From Rhipicephalus microplus (Eukaryota > Arthropoda > Arachnida > Ixodida > Ixodidae), in NCBI RefSeq assembly GCF_043290135.1, contig NC_134702.1:76798417-76862416 (forward strand): DNA of 64,000 bases. Direction: 5' to 3'. Under the pieces are notes generated by a model that was not told the DNA's origin, searched no databases, and worked only from the letters and a program-made list of their open reading frames with translations. Shown here in pieces: positions 43,130-54,531 of this stretch. Each line of letters begins with the position of its first letter. The stretch's first letter is position 1. Made by a program: the position numbers and the translations under genes.

Positions 43130-46100
43130 GCGCCGCCGCCACTGGTCGCCGACAGCCGCACCGAACTGTCCACGGCAGCACCGACTACGAGCACCATTCT
43201 GCCGGGACTTCGGCCGTATGCGCACTGGGACGGACCCCGAGGGCCAGATGGAGACACTCAGCTGGAAAAGGCGATGAAGCCGACGACGCCGAAGTGCACT
43301 TTATGCGATCGGACGACCCACTCCGAAAAGAGATAGAGAGGAAGACGAGATTCCGCACCGACCGTTGTCCAGTTCCCTCCGGCTACAAGTCCACCAGCGG
43401 CTGTCCTCTGGAGACGTCAGTGCGTCCAACCAGCCGCGAGATCCCGAACTGACCGACGGTCATGTACAAACACAGGAGATAGATCCACAGTGGTGCCGTT
43501 AATACAGGTGCACAGAGCCTTGCGTTCCTCCGCAGGGTCCCACTGGTCGTGTGGCCTCGGTACACTACGTATCCGAACCTTGACGGGACACGGTCAGTCT
43601 CCTCTTCTGACAGGGACGACAGACCAACGCTGTGTCGGCAGTGAAGCAGGGCTTCACAGAGAGCGGCGAAGAGTCCCTCCTCCACCTCCTCTGCGCACCA
43701 CCCGGCGGGTGAAGCAGGCCGTTTCCAGGGCAAAAGGACGAGCGAGCCACGGGGAAGGGGGGGGGGGAGGGAAGTGATCTGCTTTCGGCCAGATATACAA
43801 TGCAACTGCCGCGGCGCGCTAACGACGGCTCCTAACGACTAAGCCGTTGCAGCAGCAGGCTTCAGCAGCCGGTGACCCGTAGATATAGCAGTCGTACAGT
43901 GTGCGATGACCGCGAGCGTGCAGAGAGGATGCCGACGATGGTGCTATGGTGACGAACCTTGTACGTCTGTCTGTGTGCCAGCTTCGTTGGAGCTGTGTTG
44001 TATGCACTGCTTGCTGCATGCACCCGCCCCCCTCCTCCACTAGTCCGTGTCAGCCGTTTCTCAGCGTTCATGGGTGCTGCCCGTGAGAGAACGACACATT
44101 CGTAGGACGCCGTCAACTGCCCCCGCCCCCTTCCAACCTCTTTGCACGTCACTTCCACTGAACACCGATGAAGGAGGCAGAAAAAAAAAAGATATAGCCC
44201 CCCACCCACCACCCCATCGTCGAAGAGAGGAACAAAATAAGAACGAAAGCAGGTGATGACTCAAACAGAGCAAGAGAATAATAAAAAAATATGTGCGCCA
44301 GGGCGTCAGAATGACGACGGCGTCGTGACTACTGAAGAGAAGATGCTCCCGGTTCGTGATATCACGAGCGACGCCCGCCATTTCTCTCTTCCCCTTTTAC
44401 TTCATTTCGCCCCGCTTGCGCTTCCTCTCCGTGCATCATCAACCGCTGGCCGCTTCGTATATGTACACAACACGTAACCACCCTTGTCGCTCTTTCCTGC
44501 TTCGCATGACGCACACGCAAGAAGGTCCTGGTGGCGAGGGACGCCGCCTCGTCGTCAAGTTCAGTGTCGGACGGCGGAAGCCGTCGCACCAGGCGACGAA
44601 GAGAAAAAAAAAGAAATAAATAAGAAAAGAAAGAAAGAAAGAAAGAAAAAAGAACGCAGGAGGCTATCGCCCCTTCCTGAGCTTTTCTTCCCCCTTCCCC
44701 CGTTCTCTCTTCCTTTTTAATTCACAGTACCCCTTCTGATGCAAAATCATCGTGTTCGCCGCTCAAGCATCCGCAGACAAGAGGCGACACGATGCTGTGA
44801 ATGCAGCTGGAGCTGCTTCGACTTTTCTTCATGTCGTGGTAGCAACAAAACGAAGCGTGTAGAACCAACGTCACGCAGTCGCACCTTCGAGTAAAATACA
44901 TGAAATCTTCTTTAAATAAGAAAAGAAAGCAAGAATGCAGGACCGACACAGCACTCCTGCTTGTTTTTAGAGGCGCCACCTTGAAGGGCACCGTATGTCG
45001 TAAAACCAGCAGCTGTGAAGGGGGGGGGGGGGGAGGGGGTGCTAAAATTGACAGTCTCAATGAATCCTCACCACGACTCACAGTGAAAAAAAGCTATAAA
45101 AAGCACCCCCCCCCCCCCCCCCCCCCATGATACGTTGTTTTCTCTGACGCTTATAGCGGTAAATTGAGGTAGTGTTAGGAGCCGAGTCACTTAAGAGTTC
45201 TAAGCCGATTTCCATCATCTGGGATATACAGCGTGACCTTCAGTATAGAACTGCCATTTCCTGTGGCAACGAATGACTTGTACTTTCTTGCATCGGTGTC
45301 ACGAAACAAGTTCAAACGAGATTTACGCGCGAAGGGGCAGCCACTGTTACGCATACTCCGAAGACTCCCAGAACTTTCTAATTACGCTTTTATTGCTCCA
45401 CATGAAGCACCGATACGAGCGGCCCACTCGTAGCATACGAGCACGCGATGTCAATCCAGCAGTTAAACGAGTTAAGGCGCAAAGAGACAAGAGTTTAGAA
45501 GCCATTTCCGCACAGCAGCTCGTTTCCTGGTCACTCATGTGCCGTAGTTTCACTTGTTACAGCATGGTTGGTGTACCTCTTTACGGAGACTTAAACTGGC
45601 GATGACCGAGGCGACCGCCACGGTCTGCTAGAACAAAGCTACGGCGCGGCGCCTTTACGCGTCGTGCGTATGTGCCGTACGTATACCCTCAGAATACGCA
45701 GTTGGTTTCGTAATTGTTTACACCAGGTTTATTGTTCTACGTACAGCCCCCACGGGGGGAGCTCTAACGGGCTTGTTATAAGCCCCAAGCTGTTATTTGC
45801 CCGTTCCGAGTGCTTCCCCGTTAATTGGCGGGCAAACGCAACACGCCACCCGACAGTCTTTCAAACAAAATTACAGGATGTGAGAAGGGCTGGAGTGCCC
45901 ACCTGCACCACTAATGGATTACAGCAGAAATTTATTGGTGACAAATACGAAACGCGCCACCTTGCACGAAAGAGACTCTCGAGCAAATAAATCATCGGCG
46001 CTGTGAGAAACGTGCGTGTTTTAGCACGCAGGACCACGTAATGAGGTCTGTGGCATAGATGACAGAGCATCTGGCTTCTGTAGTGGAGGCCTAGAGGTGA

Positions 46101-46505
46101 AATCGCGCCGTCGGAACATTTTATTGGTTGAAGCTTATTCTGTGTATGTACACACGCACACACTGACGTCACTCGTGTGCTAGACATTAAAAATGAAAGA
46201 AAAATAAACTGGAATCCACATCCAAGGCGGTGTATTGTATGTCGATCCGGTGAATCCTTGTACCATGTACTACGGGTTACCTAAGGTTCTTCGCAACAGT
46301 TACAATCTGCTTTGTTGCTACAACAAAGTCAGTAACTATCGGACAGGAGGGAAAGGTCATGTAACTTTTGTCGCGCGAAAATTCGGTTAGAGAAGACGGC
46401 ATGCATAACAGTCGACTTTAAAAAGGAAACGACGACAGACCGGCACTGTCGGGTTTATATTCAAGAAACTTGGTTCAGACTACAAAGGGCGTCTTAAAGC
46501 CTTTT
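43130..46505. other. No gene recognised; homopurine/homopyrimidine tracts
   Basis: Contains a (GAAA)n tract at about 44,616-44,652, a G run near 45,020-45,031 and a C21 run at 45,106-45,126. A weak tRNA-like stretch near 46,047-46,105 is too decayed to call. Confidence 0.35.
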
Positions 46506-46720
46506 TTTTTTTAACCTGAACGTGCGAGCATCGACCACCAAGTCTGTAAGAGCCCGTTCCAGGCTTCGGTGTCAGGTTGCCGGAACAGCCTAGCAAAAGA
46601 CAGCTGCACAGGACTGTTCAACGCAGGCATGCACGTATTACAGTTCATTTTGCCGGTGCACTCCGTTAAACACCGCTTATCGACAGGGCGTTCGATGCTC
46701 GCACGTTCAGGTTAAAAAAA
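46506..46720. mobile_element. MITE, 215 bp, with perfect 29 bp inverted repeats
   Basis: 46,506-46,534 (T7, then AACCTGAACGTGCGAGCATC, GA) is the exact reverse complement of 46,692-46,720. The interior of about 157 bp has no coding frame. The perfect arms suggest a young non-autonomous DNA transposon. A target duplication cannot be placed because of the terminal T/A runs. Confidence 0.85.
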
Positions 46721-46847
46721 TGGGCGCGGCTGTACATATCATTAAGCTGCAAAACGTCACTATGATAATACACAAAAAAGGATACATGAAATACCTTAAA
46801 GTAAGCCCCCCCCCCCCCCCCAGCTTACTTTCACTGTTATAAAATCA

Positions 46848-47045
46848 TTCATCATCATCATTATCGTCAGCAGCAGCAGCCTGACTACGCCCACTACAGG
46901 GCAAAGGCCCCTCCCATGATGCGCCAATCAACCCGGTCTTGTGCTTTCTGCTGCCAGCTGCGAGCTTTTAAATCTCATCGGCCCACCTAGCTTTCTGCCT
47001 CTCCATTGTGAATTTGCCTTCTCTGGGAATGCATTCCATTACCCT

Positions 47046-47089
<44 letters not shown>

Positions 47090-48890
47090 GTGTAGAGTTT
47101 AACGTCCCAAAACCACCATATGATTATGAGAGACGCCGTAGTGAAGGACTCCGGAGGAAATTTCGGTTCCTTAACGTGCACCCCAATGTGAGCACACGGG
47201 CCTACAACATTTTCGCCTCCATCAAAAACGTCACCGCCACTGCTGGGATTCGATCCCGCGACCTGCGGGTCAGCAGCCGAGTTTCTTAGCCACTAGGCCA
47301 CCGCGGCGGGGCTACTCCTAAATAACCAGCGGTTGTCCTGCCTACGTGCTACGTGCCCAGCCCATGTCCATTTCTTCTTGATTTGAACTATATATGAAAT
47401 CCTTAACACCAGTTCGTTCCCTGACCCACTCTACTCTCTTCTTGTCTCCTAAGATGACAACTATCATTTTCCTTTACAGCGATCACTGCGTCGTCCACAA
47501 TAAGCTGAACCCTCTTTGTAAGCCCCCAGGTTTCTGCTCCGTATATATAGGTATCGGCAAGATGCAGGTGTTATATATTTTCCTCTTGAGGGTTAGTGGC
47601 AGATTGCCATTCACGATTTCAGAATGCTTGCCGAACGTGATTCGCCCCATCCTTATACTTCTAGTTATTCCACTCTCATGGTTCGGCTCCGCGGTTACTA
47701 CCTGCCCTAAGTAGACATATTCCTTTACAACTTCCAGCGTCTCTCCACCTATCGAAAAGCGCTGTTTTCTGCCGAGACTGTAGCACATTACTTTAGTTTT
47801 GGGCATATTAATTTTCCGACCTACTCTTAATTCTGCTTTCAGTGTCCAGTTCAATAGTCATGAGCTGTAATTTGTCCCCTGATTTACTCATCAAGGCAAT
47901 GTCATCAGTGAATCGCAGGTAACTAAGATGCTCTCCATTAACGCTTATCCCTAACTCTTCCCAATTAGGGCCCTGAAAACCTCGTGTAAACACGCGGTGA
48001 ATAGCATTGGAGAGATCGCGTCTCCCTGCCTTACGCCATTCATTATTGGGATTCTGTCGCTTCCTTTATGGAGAACTATGGTGGCTGTGGATCCACTGTA
48101 GATTTCTTCCAGTGTGTTTATGTAGGGCTCTTCAATGCTCTGATTCCGTAGTGCCTGAATTACTGCTGCATGATGTCTTGACTTAATCAAACGCTTTCTC
48201 GTAATCTATGAAGGCTATGCATAGGGGTTGGTTGTATTCCACACATTGCTCTATCACCTGGTTGATAATATGAATATGGTCTATTGTACGAAATCCTACA
48301 TGTTCCTTTGGTTCACTGAACTCTAATGTCGCCTTAATTCTATTAGCTATTATATTTGTAAATAGTTTGTAGATAATAACGTACAGTAAGCTGATGGGCC
48401 AGCAATTTTTCAAGTCTTCGACATCTCCTTTCTTATGGATGAAGATGATATTGGCGTTCTTTCTTTCAAGACTCTGGTACTCTTCCCATCAAGCGGCACT
48501 TCGTATAAGGTGGCCAGTTTTTTTTTTTTTTTTTAACACAATTTCTCCGCCATCTTTCAGTAAATCCGTTGTAACCGTATCCTCACCAGCAGCTTTGCCT
48601 CTTTGCATTCCTTCTAGGGCTTTCCTTACTTCGCCTGTCGTTACTGGTAGGGTGTCGAATTACTCTGAGCTATTATCGCTTCTTACAATATCATCCTCGT
48701 TGTTTCGGCTTTCATACAGCTCTCTGTAGAACTCCTCCGCCACCTCAACTATCCTATCCTGATATTGGTTATGACACTGCCTTCCTTGTCTTCTAATGCA
48801 TACATCCGATTTTTGCCAATTCACAAGTTTGCCTTCGCAGCTTTTAGTTTTTGTCGCTTTTTACAGTCTGCTCGATTCTCTCCATGTTAT
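46848..48890 (-). mobile_element. RTE-type LINE, minus strand, decayed, with a SINE inside
   Basis: The protein can be read in pieces from high to low coordinates. They are the linker to RT (48,890-48,540), FIDYEKAFD at about 48,190, GVRQGDAISPMLFTACL at about 48,020, the YADD-equivalent LRFTDDIALMS at about 47,905 and VYLGQVVTAEPNHESGITRS at about 47,700. The tail follows (GRITFGKHSEIVNGNLPLTL; WQQKAQDRVDWRIMGG at about 46,930). The frame changes at least four times. The 3' end is a short (ATG/TGA)n tail at about 46,848-46,870. A SINE (47,047-47,311) interrupts the C-terminal tail, so the LINE is older than that SINE. Confidence 0.85.
47047..47311 (-). mobile_element. Full-length Ruka-type SINE inside the RTE element
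   Basis: The minus strand starts CCCCGCCGCGGTGGCCTAGT (box A) with box B GGATCGAATCCC at about 47,247, and ends in about ten (TCAA) units. Both sides are RTE coding sequence. It differs from the other copies by a small deletion in the GGAAATTTCGGTTCCTTAAC region. No clear target duplication. Confidence 0.9.
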
Positions 48891-49590
48891 ACCGTCTGGT
48901 GACGATAAAATATTTCAAGAATGTTAATGTGGACAAGACAACATAGGCGCTTGTCTTCATCGACCTAAAGAGCAAGCTGCAGCTTCAAGAAAGGATACCG
49001 AGCTGCTGTGAGCAATACGAAAGGGAACAAGCGAGCGGTGGCGAATAGCCTCAAACTTGGCGAAAAAGGCCGGGCTCCCTACTCAAACCCGACGCAGGTC
49101 GTTTGCGGCAGCCGCTGTGGTAAACAACGCGAGAAAGGCGCCGCGGTCCAGCTACATACGGGCACGCCCGCAACGCCGTTGTTGACAAATAACTGCAGCT
49201 GACCGCGTATTACGGGCTGCTGCCGAGTATAATGCGGATATGGAAAGCACAACAAGACAGTGTGTGCTGTCAAGAGCTCTGCGCAAAATGCCTCCTTACC
49301 ATTGGCTTGCGAGAGTGCGTATATAAGATATAAAATCAAGATACAGCGAAATATGATGTGAAGAATTTGTACGTCTATTTGCCGAGCGTGAGCGCTGCAA
49401 CAAGCTCTACGATATCAGGGCGTTGTTGGTCTCATGTATTTCGCACATCGTGAAGGCATACGAGTGGTGGGAGTGAAAAAGAATATGGAAAATATAGTCA
49501 CCCTTTCCACTTTATTTTTGGCAGCGCCATGCGATTATCGGTCGCATCGAGGTTTGAGGCTATTCGCCACGCGCTAACTTCGCTATCAAA
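48891..49590. other. No gene recognised
   Basis: Unassigned sequence between two RTE remnants. No exon, RNA or repeat supported. Confidence 0.3.
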
Positions 49591-49719
49591 AATTCTCATA
49601 TGACATGTATGACACACGTGAAATAATCTCCTTAAGATTATACGAGAACACATACGATTCATGTTTTCATATAAGATAAGATTATTATAGACGAGGTATA
49701 TATGTGTCATATGAGAATT
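49591..49719. mobile_element. Small inverted-repeat element (129 bp)
   Basis: AATTCTCATATGACA at 49,591-49,605 is the exact reverse complement of 49,705-49,719. The AT-rich interior has no coding potential. Size and layout fit a small MITE, but 15 bp arms in AT-rich DNA are modest evidence. Confidence 0.45.
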
Positions 49720-49759
49720 TCCGCTGTAGGGCTATTCCTTTTCACAATGCTCACGATAG

Positions 49760-50445
49760 TACACTGTATCACAAAACGATTGATCAAGTCAGTGAGAAGC
49801 CTGCTGAGTAATCGAAATCCTTCATATATCTCTCACGTATTCCGAAAAGGCATTCGACTTGATAAAGTCATCAGCAGTCTTGGAAGCACTGAGTCACCAA
49901 GATGTATACTTGAAACAAATATATAAATACTATAGCGAATATCTATTGGCTCCACAGGCATCTTGCTTTTACGCAATATAATCGACCACAAAAGGGATCA
50001 AATAATGATACAAGATCATTTAGTGCACGCTTTGAAGATGTATATGAATAACTAGATTGGGAAGAAAATATGAAGAATGTATAACGGAACGCATCTAATC
50101 AAGCTGCAGTTTGCAGAACTCCTATCGTGATCTTCAGCAATGATGGCGTCAAAATGAAAAAAAAAATACAGATTGAAGGCCTTCACAGAGAAATTATAAA
50201 TATAATGAGTATAGGACTACACGCGAATTCGGTATGGTATTCAGGTCCTTAAGATTAAAGCTCAGCTTCACGCAGGCGACTTCCACGTCGGGACAGTAAG
50301 GTTCAACCACATGAATTTAGTTAAGCGGGAATTATGGCGTATGACTTGGCTTAGCAACCAGCTGCTACAGAATATGTGTAAGGATACGCACATCTAGGTG
50401 AATTACTAACAACAGGGCAACCCAGCTTTGAAAAAAAAAAAAACA
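49760..50445 (+). mobile_element. RTE-type LINE fragment, plus strand, heavily decayed
   Basis: Fragments of RT are readable on the plus strand: YSEKAFDLIKSSAVLEALSH at about 49,838-49,900, the region equivalent to KLFxACLEDVY at about 50,010-50,045, and EYV..YAHLG.LLTTGQPSFE at about 50,370-50,430. Many stops and indels. Unrelated in detail to the 46.8-48.9 kb copy, so a second RTE subfamily. Confidence 0.65.
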
Positions 50446-50964
50446 GCGGAATATGAGTATGTACTGAAGCGTATATATGACAAATTATCCCAAACTATGA
50501 CCGGCACCTTGCCGCCGTTCCTTAAAGTGGAAACTGCGCAATCTTTGAATACCGCGCTGAGTGCAATGTAACACAGCGCAGGAAGTTGGAGGATGACAAA
50601 TTTGAAAAATTTTAGGACCACACTAGAGCGATGCAATGATAACAGATGTGCGTTAAGAGAAAAAGAAAGGGAGCAGAGAGGACCGGAAGGGCAGTTGATA
50701 TCCCTGTCGCCTACAAAAGAGAGGAAGTGGACGTAGGCGGGCCACGCGTTTACGCGTATACGACGGACAACCAATCGCGAATGAGGGTGATTCAATGAAT
50801 ATACGAAGGGATGGAAAACACATGCCTATTTAGACGTGCATAGTTCAGCTCGCGCAGATACAGCGTAAATTGAAGATAACTGGGTGCCACTGCAGCTGCT
50901 TATGACGACACTTGTCTGTGATGACGTTTCCGTATCTGTTGAGCAAGGCCGGACGCCTTCGCGA
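50446..50964. other. No gene recognised
   Basis: Unassigned sequence downstream of the RTE remnant. Confidence 0.3.
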
Positions 50965-51155
50965 AACTGATATAATAACAACATCACGGGTCTTACGTCC
51001 CAAAAGCACGATATGGTTGAGAGATGCCTTGGTGGAGGGCTCGGAAAATTTTGACCATCTGGTGTTCTTGACCGTGCACTGATATCGCTCAAGATACGGG
51101 CCTCTATAATTTCGTCTCTGTCAAAATGCGAGCGCCACGGCCGCGGGATCGAAGC
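50965..51155 (-). mobile_element. Diverged SINE remnant, minus strand
   Basis: Retains the SINE body in the order ACGTCCCAAAAGCACGATAT, GGAGGGCTC, TTTTGACCATCTGGTGTTCT and GATACGGGCCTCTA. The tRNA head is reduced to GCGGGATCGAAGC. Old copy. Confidence 0.75.
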
Positions 51156-51524
51156 AAAACAGATAAGTACTATCAACATGCAAAAGTGATCTAGGGATGC
51201 ACAAAAAATGTGAACTTCCGCTATATCAGTGCACAATGCTTGTAACCAAGCCCGTGACTGTGTATAGGTCGGAATGCCAAGTGCAGTGCGGAACATTTAT
51301 TTCGAAATTAAAATTCCCAGACAAAGGAGGAATTCAGCTTTATCGAACATTTCGCGTCCCGCAAACTTCTGCTGTTGATATATTACGTGCGGCAAACGAC
51401 AACTGACGGCGGACAAGTTGAACGCGCTCCTCCGTACTTCCGAGTCAGAGCGTGTCGAACAGCATCGCGGCGCCTGGGAACGCTGCGCGGGTATATAAAT
51501 AAACGTGACGAACTATAGCAATAT

Positions 51525-51745
51525 TTCCAGGGTTTTACGGGCCCAAACCACGATATGGTTACGGGGCCGGTCGCTGTGAGGAAGGGAGGGGAGGCCCCGG
51601 AAGCTTTAAACGTTGCTCTGGCTAACTTCGCGCATTACAGGTATACGGCCCTCTAGAATTTCGCCACCATCGAAACGCGACCGCCGCTGCCGGAATCGAA
51701 CCCACGAACCTCGGGTCGTCAGCCGAGCGTTGGCCGGCATCACTT
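51525..51745 (-). mobile_element. Diverged tRNA-headed SINE, minus strand
   Basis: The sequence runs from CAATATTTCCAGGGTTTTAC through ACCACGATATGGTTACGGGG to the box B complement GGAATCGAACCC and a decayed tRNA head (GCCGAGCGTTGGCC). It belongs to the same SINE group with a different tail (CAATATT) from the ATTG-tailed copies. Confidence 0.75.
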
Positions 51746-52599
51746 CCACCCGAGTGAAAGACAGTCGAAAAAGCAATGGTTTGGAAGACGCCCCCGGCTT
51801 CTTTGCGTTGGTAACGCCGGAGGTCGAGAGCAGTCGACCGTATCAAAGAGACCCACAAAAGGAAACGCGAGAGGGGCTGACTCGCTGACTGCGCGCTTAA
51901 ATTCACCCTCGCTTGGCGCGTGTGTTTTGCGCTGTCCGACGAAATTGCGTGTTGTTGCCCCCCCACGAAAACCGATACATACATCGTAAACGGACACCAG
52001 ACTGCCAAAGGCAGAATTTTATTTATGCGCAATGGGGGTGTCCGATACAGCTAACACGTTTAACGGATTGGTTTCAGCACCGCCCTGCTCCTAACCTTTT
52101 TGTTTTTGTATTTTTAACAACTAATCGAATGGCGTTATGGAAGACGCGTACGCATTGAAAACGGGTAAGTTGGTGCATGCGATGTTTTATAGCCCCATTA
52201 AATCACGTTGCGATATACACACACAAAAAAAATATCGGCTTAATAGCCCAACATAGCGGCGCCTATACGTCCCCCCCCCCCTTAGGTACAATTACCGCTA
52301 CATACCAAGCAAAAATTTCGAAAGGTTGAACACACAAACACTAATGAACCAGGCCGATTCTAGACTATACGCCAATGAAAGAAATAAGTCAAGTCATGTG
52401 TGTAAGCATACGGCGTCCAAATACTGTAATTATGTTTGCTTGAAAGAGAGTGGCTTTCTTTTACATATATACGAAATGTTTTCACAGGATGCGACGATAG
52501 CCTGAAAGTTAACGCACAGAAATGTTTTTATAGTACACATTTACACATCACTTCCACTTAAGTAAGTCACGAAATGCTTTACACGTTTAATGCCGGCTG
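51746..52599. other. No gene recognised
   Basis: Unassigned sequence. A C run lies at about 52,271-52,280. The segment AACTAATCGAATGGCGTTATGG near 52,120 resembles a stretch near 39,370 and may be another dispersed repeat. Confidence 0.3.
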
Positions 52600-53025
52600 T
52601 CAAGTACTCACGGGACACGTCCACTTTTCAGCATGAAAACTTTCGCGCTGTCTTGTCTAAGGTACTTCAACCTAGAACCAATTGTTTTGGAGCGGATAGA
52701 GGAAAGCACGTCCAACAGCTTTCCCTTCATCATTTTTACTTGCCTCGGTGACCTAAGTTCTATCTTCAATTATTTTGTTTGGTGTGTATGCACTCAAGAT
52801 GTGGTAGACAACTTCTTACGTAGTACAGAAGAGCGGGTTTTTTGTTGTTGTTGCAAGGTCTTCGCTTCTGTGGCATGTGGAGAAATCGCGACCTACACAA
52901 AACTATGCGTCAAAGTTGCATTTTAGATATTTATCTGCAGCATCACTTAATGGTTGCTACTTAAAGCTGGAAAATGAAAACAATTTCTATTTCGCTCGGC
53001 AGTTACATAATTCAGACATTACACG
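52600..53025 (+). repeat. Dispersed repeat family A, 5' part
   Basis: Matches 443-1110 in order: TGTCAAGTACTCA, CTAGAACCAA.TGTTT, AAAACTATGCGTCAAAGTTG and ATTTCGCTCGGCAGTT. It lacks the segment at 590-800 of the first copy. Non-coding. Confidence 0.65.
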
Positions 53026-54436
53026 ATTAAACTAAGTAATGTCAAGCTTTGATCTAGCTGCTCCTGCATAGTGAAAGGGAACCATCGCGACCGTATCAGA
53101 CGGGGACCATGACACTATAATACCATGATAACACTACAAAGCTTGAAACAGTCGCGCCGTTTCCTTCTTCGCTAGCTTTAACAGAGCAGCAACAGAAGAT
53201 TTTATCTACTAAAGGTAGAAGCATAAAGCACGTAAGGAAGAAACAGTCATGCCACATACAAGTTTTTGTAGAACAAGATCTCCTAGTTTGCAAGCCGGAA
53301 TACCACGCAACGCCACTCAGATGGCGACACCCAACGTACCGTTTTCGCGCCAGTTCAACCGTAACGACTTAAGTTTCGTTCACTGTTCCATCTGCAATGA
53401 AAGGCTGCATTACGAGACAAAACTGGGGGTGTTTTTGTGCAATTTTCTACGTATTCACGGCCCAAATGCGGCTAAGAACATGCAAATTCGTGACGTCACA
53501 GCCACGTACCACTGACGTCACGACCGAAGAGACGCAATCATTCATTCGAAAATTCTTCGCTCAGGCATCAGCACGGCATTTCAAAGACGGAAGGCGAAGT
53601 CAGTTCATCGAGCTATTATCAACGTTTTTTCCATCCGTCAGGTAAAAGAGTTTTGGATAAATGTTCCATCAGTTTACACCGACTTATCGTAAATTCGTCG
53701 TTATCGTATGACGTGATGCTATGTATCTGCTTTTCTTCGTCTCAGAGGCATGATGATGGCCGTACCCTACCTTCTCCCTTCCACAATCTAACAGTTTAGA
53801 TGCTGTTTGATAGAAACAAGCGCTTGAATTAACTCCAAAGGAACGTAAGACACTGGACTTTTTTGTTTTGTTTTTTTCCTGGTCTTTGGAAGGCGTTGAC
53901 ACCAAACGTGAGTACAGCTAAACAGGCATTCCGTGTGCAACAAAGGCGCCATAAACAAGTCCCTTTCAGCTGGCGCAGGGTTTCACGTATTTCCGAACCT
54001 ATAACTCATCACCCGCTCAGAACATTTCGAGCAGCGCACTCGACTTCTCTCGAAACAGCAGCAGACTTGAAGCGCGGCCAAACATGCTCTTTCCGCAGCC
54101 CCCCCCCCCCCCTCCATCTTTCACATCACTAACGTTACCTTTATTTTCTTGTGAATGAAAAGGCGTGAAGGAGACACTGCAGCTACCGGTTGCACTGAAA
54201 TGACGTTCCAACACCAACGGTATTCGAACATACGTCATCGTAAACCAGAACTCTGTGTATACACAGTAATCGAAACCAACCGTGCACGCAGCCATGCCAA
54301 AGCGGAAAAAATGCGCTTAGTTTCGCAAGCGTGTAAAGATATTTCGCGCGCAGTAGTAGGATGTCTAGGGCACGGTCTAGAGTGGTAATGCAGACTTATA
54401 AAAAGGCGTGGCAGCTTGGGCTAGTTTGTATGGCAT
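53026..54436. other. No gene recognised
   Basis: Short plus-strand frames at 53,249-53,645 are unlike known families. A C run lies at about 54,101-54,112. Two TGACGTCA-like motifs near 53,492 and 53,513 are close together but isolated. Confidence 0.3.
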
Positions 54437-54531
54437 GACGATAGTTATAGCGCGAGAACGGAACGACGACACAGAGACAAGTCCTTCTAGTCTCTGTGTT
54501 GACACTCTGTTCTCGCGCTATAACTATCGTC
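54437..54531. mobile_element. Fold-back element (95 bp hairpin) with perfect 23 bp outer arms
   Basis: 54,437-54,459 (GACGATAGTTATAGCGCGAG, then AAC) is the exact reverse complement of 54,509-54,531. An inner arm ACAGAGAC (54,471-54,478) pairs with GTCTCTGT (54,490-54,497). It could be a tiny MITE or the template of a structured RNA. Confidence 0.65.

Noticed and set aside
46035..46110. tRNA-like stretch (TGGCATAGATGACAGAGCAT)
   Set aside because: Box B is degraded and no cloverleaf forms; probably an old SINE head but not supportable as a feature.
53249..53645. Cys-containing frame resembling a zinc-binding segment (VHCSICNERLHYE)
   Set aside because: Too short, no partner exon, and an overlapping alternative frame is equally open.
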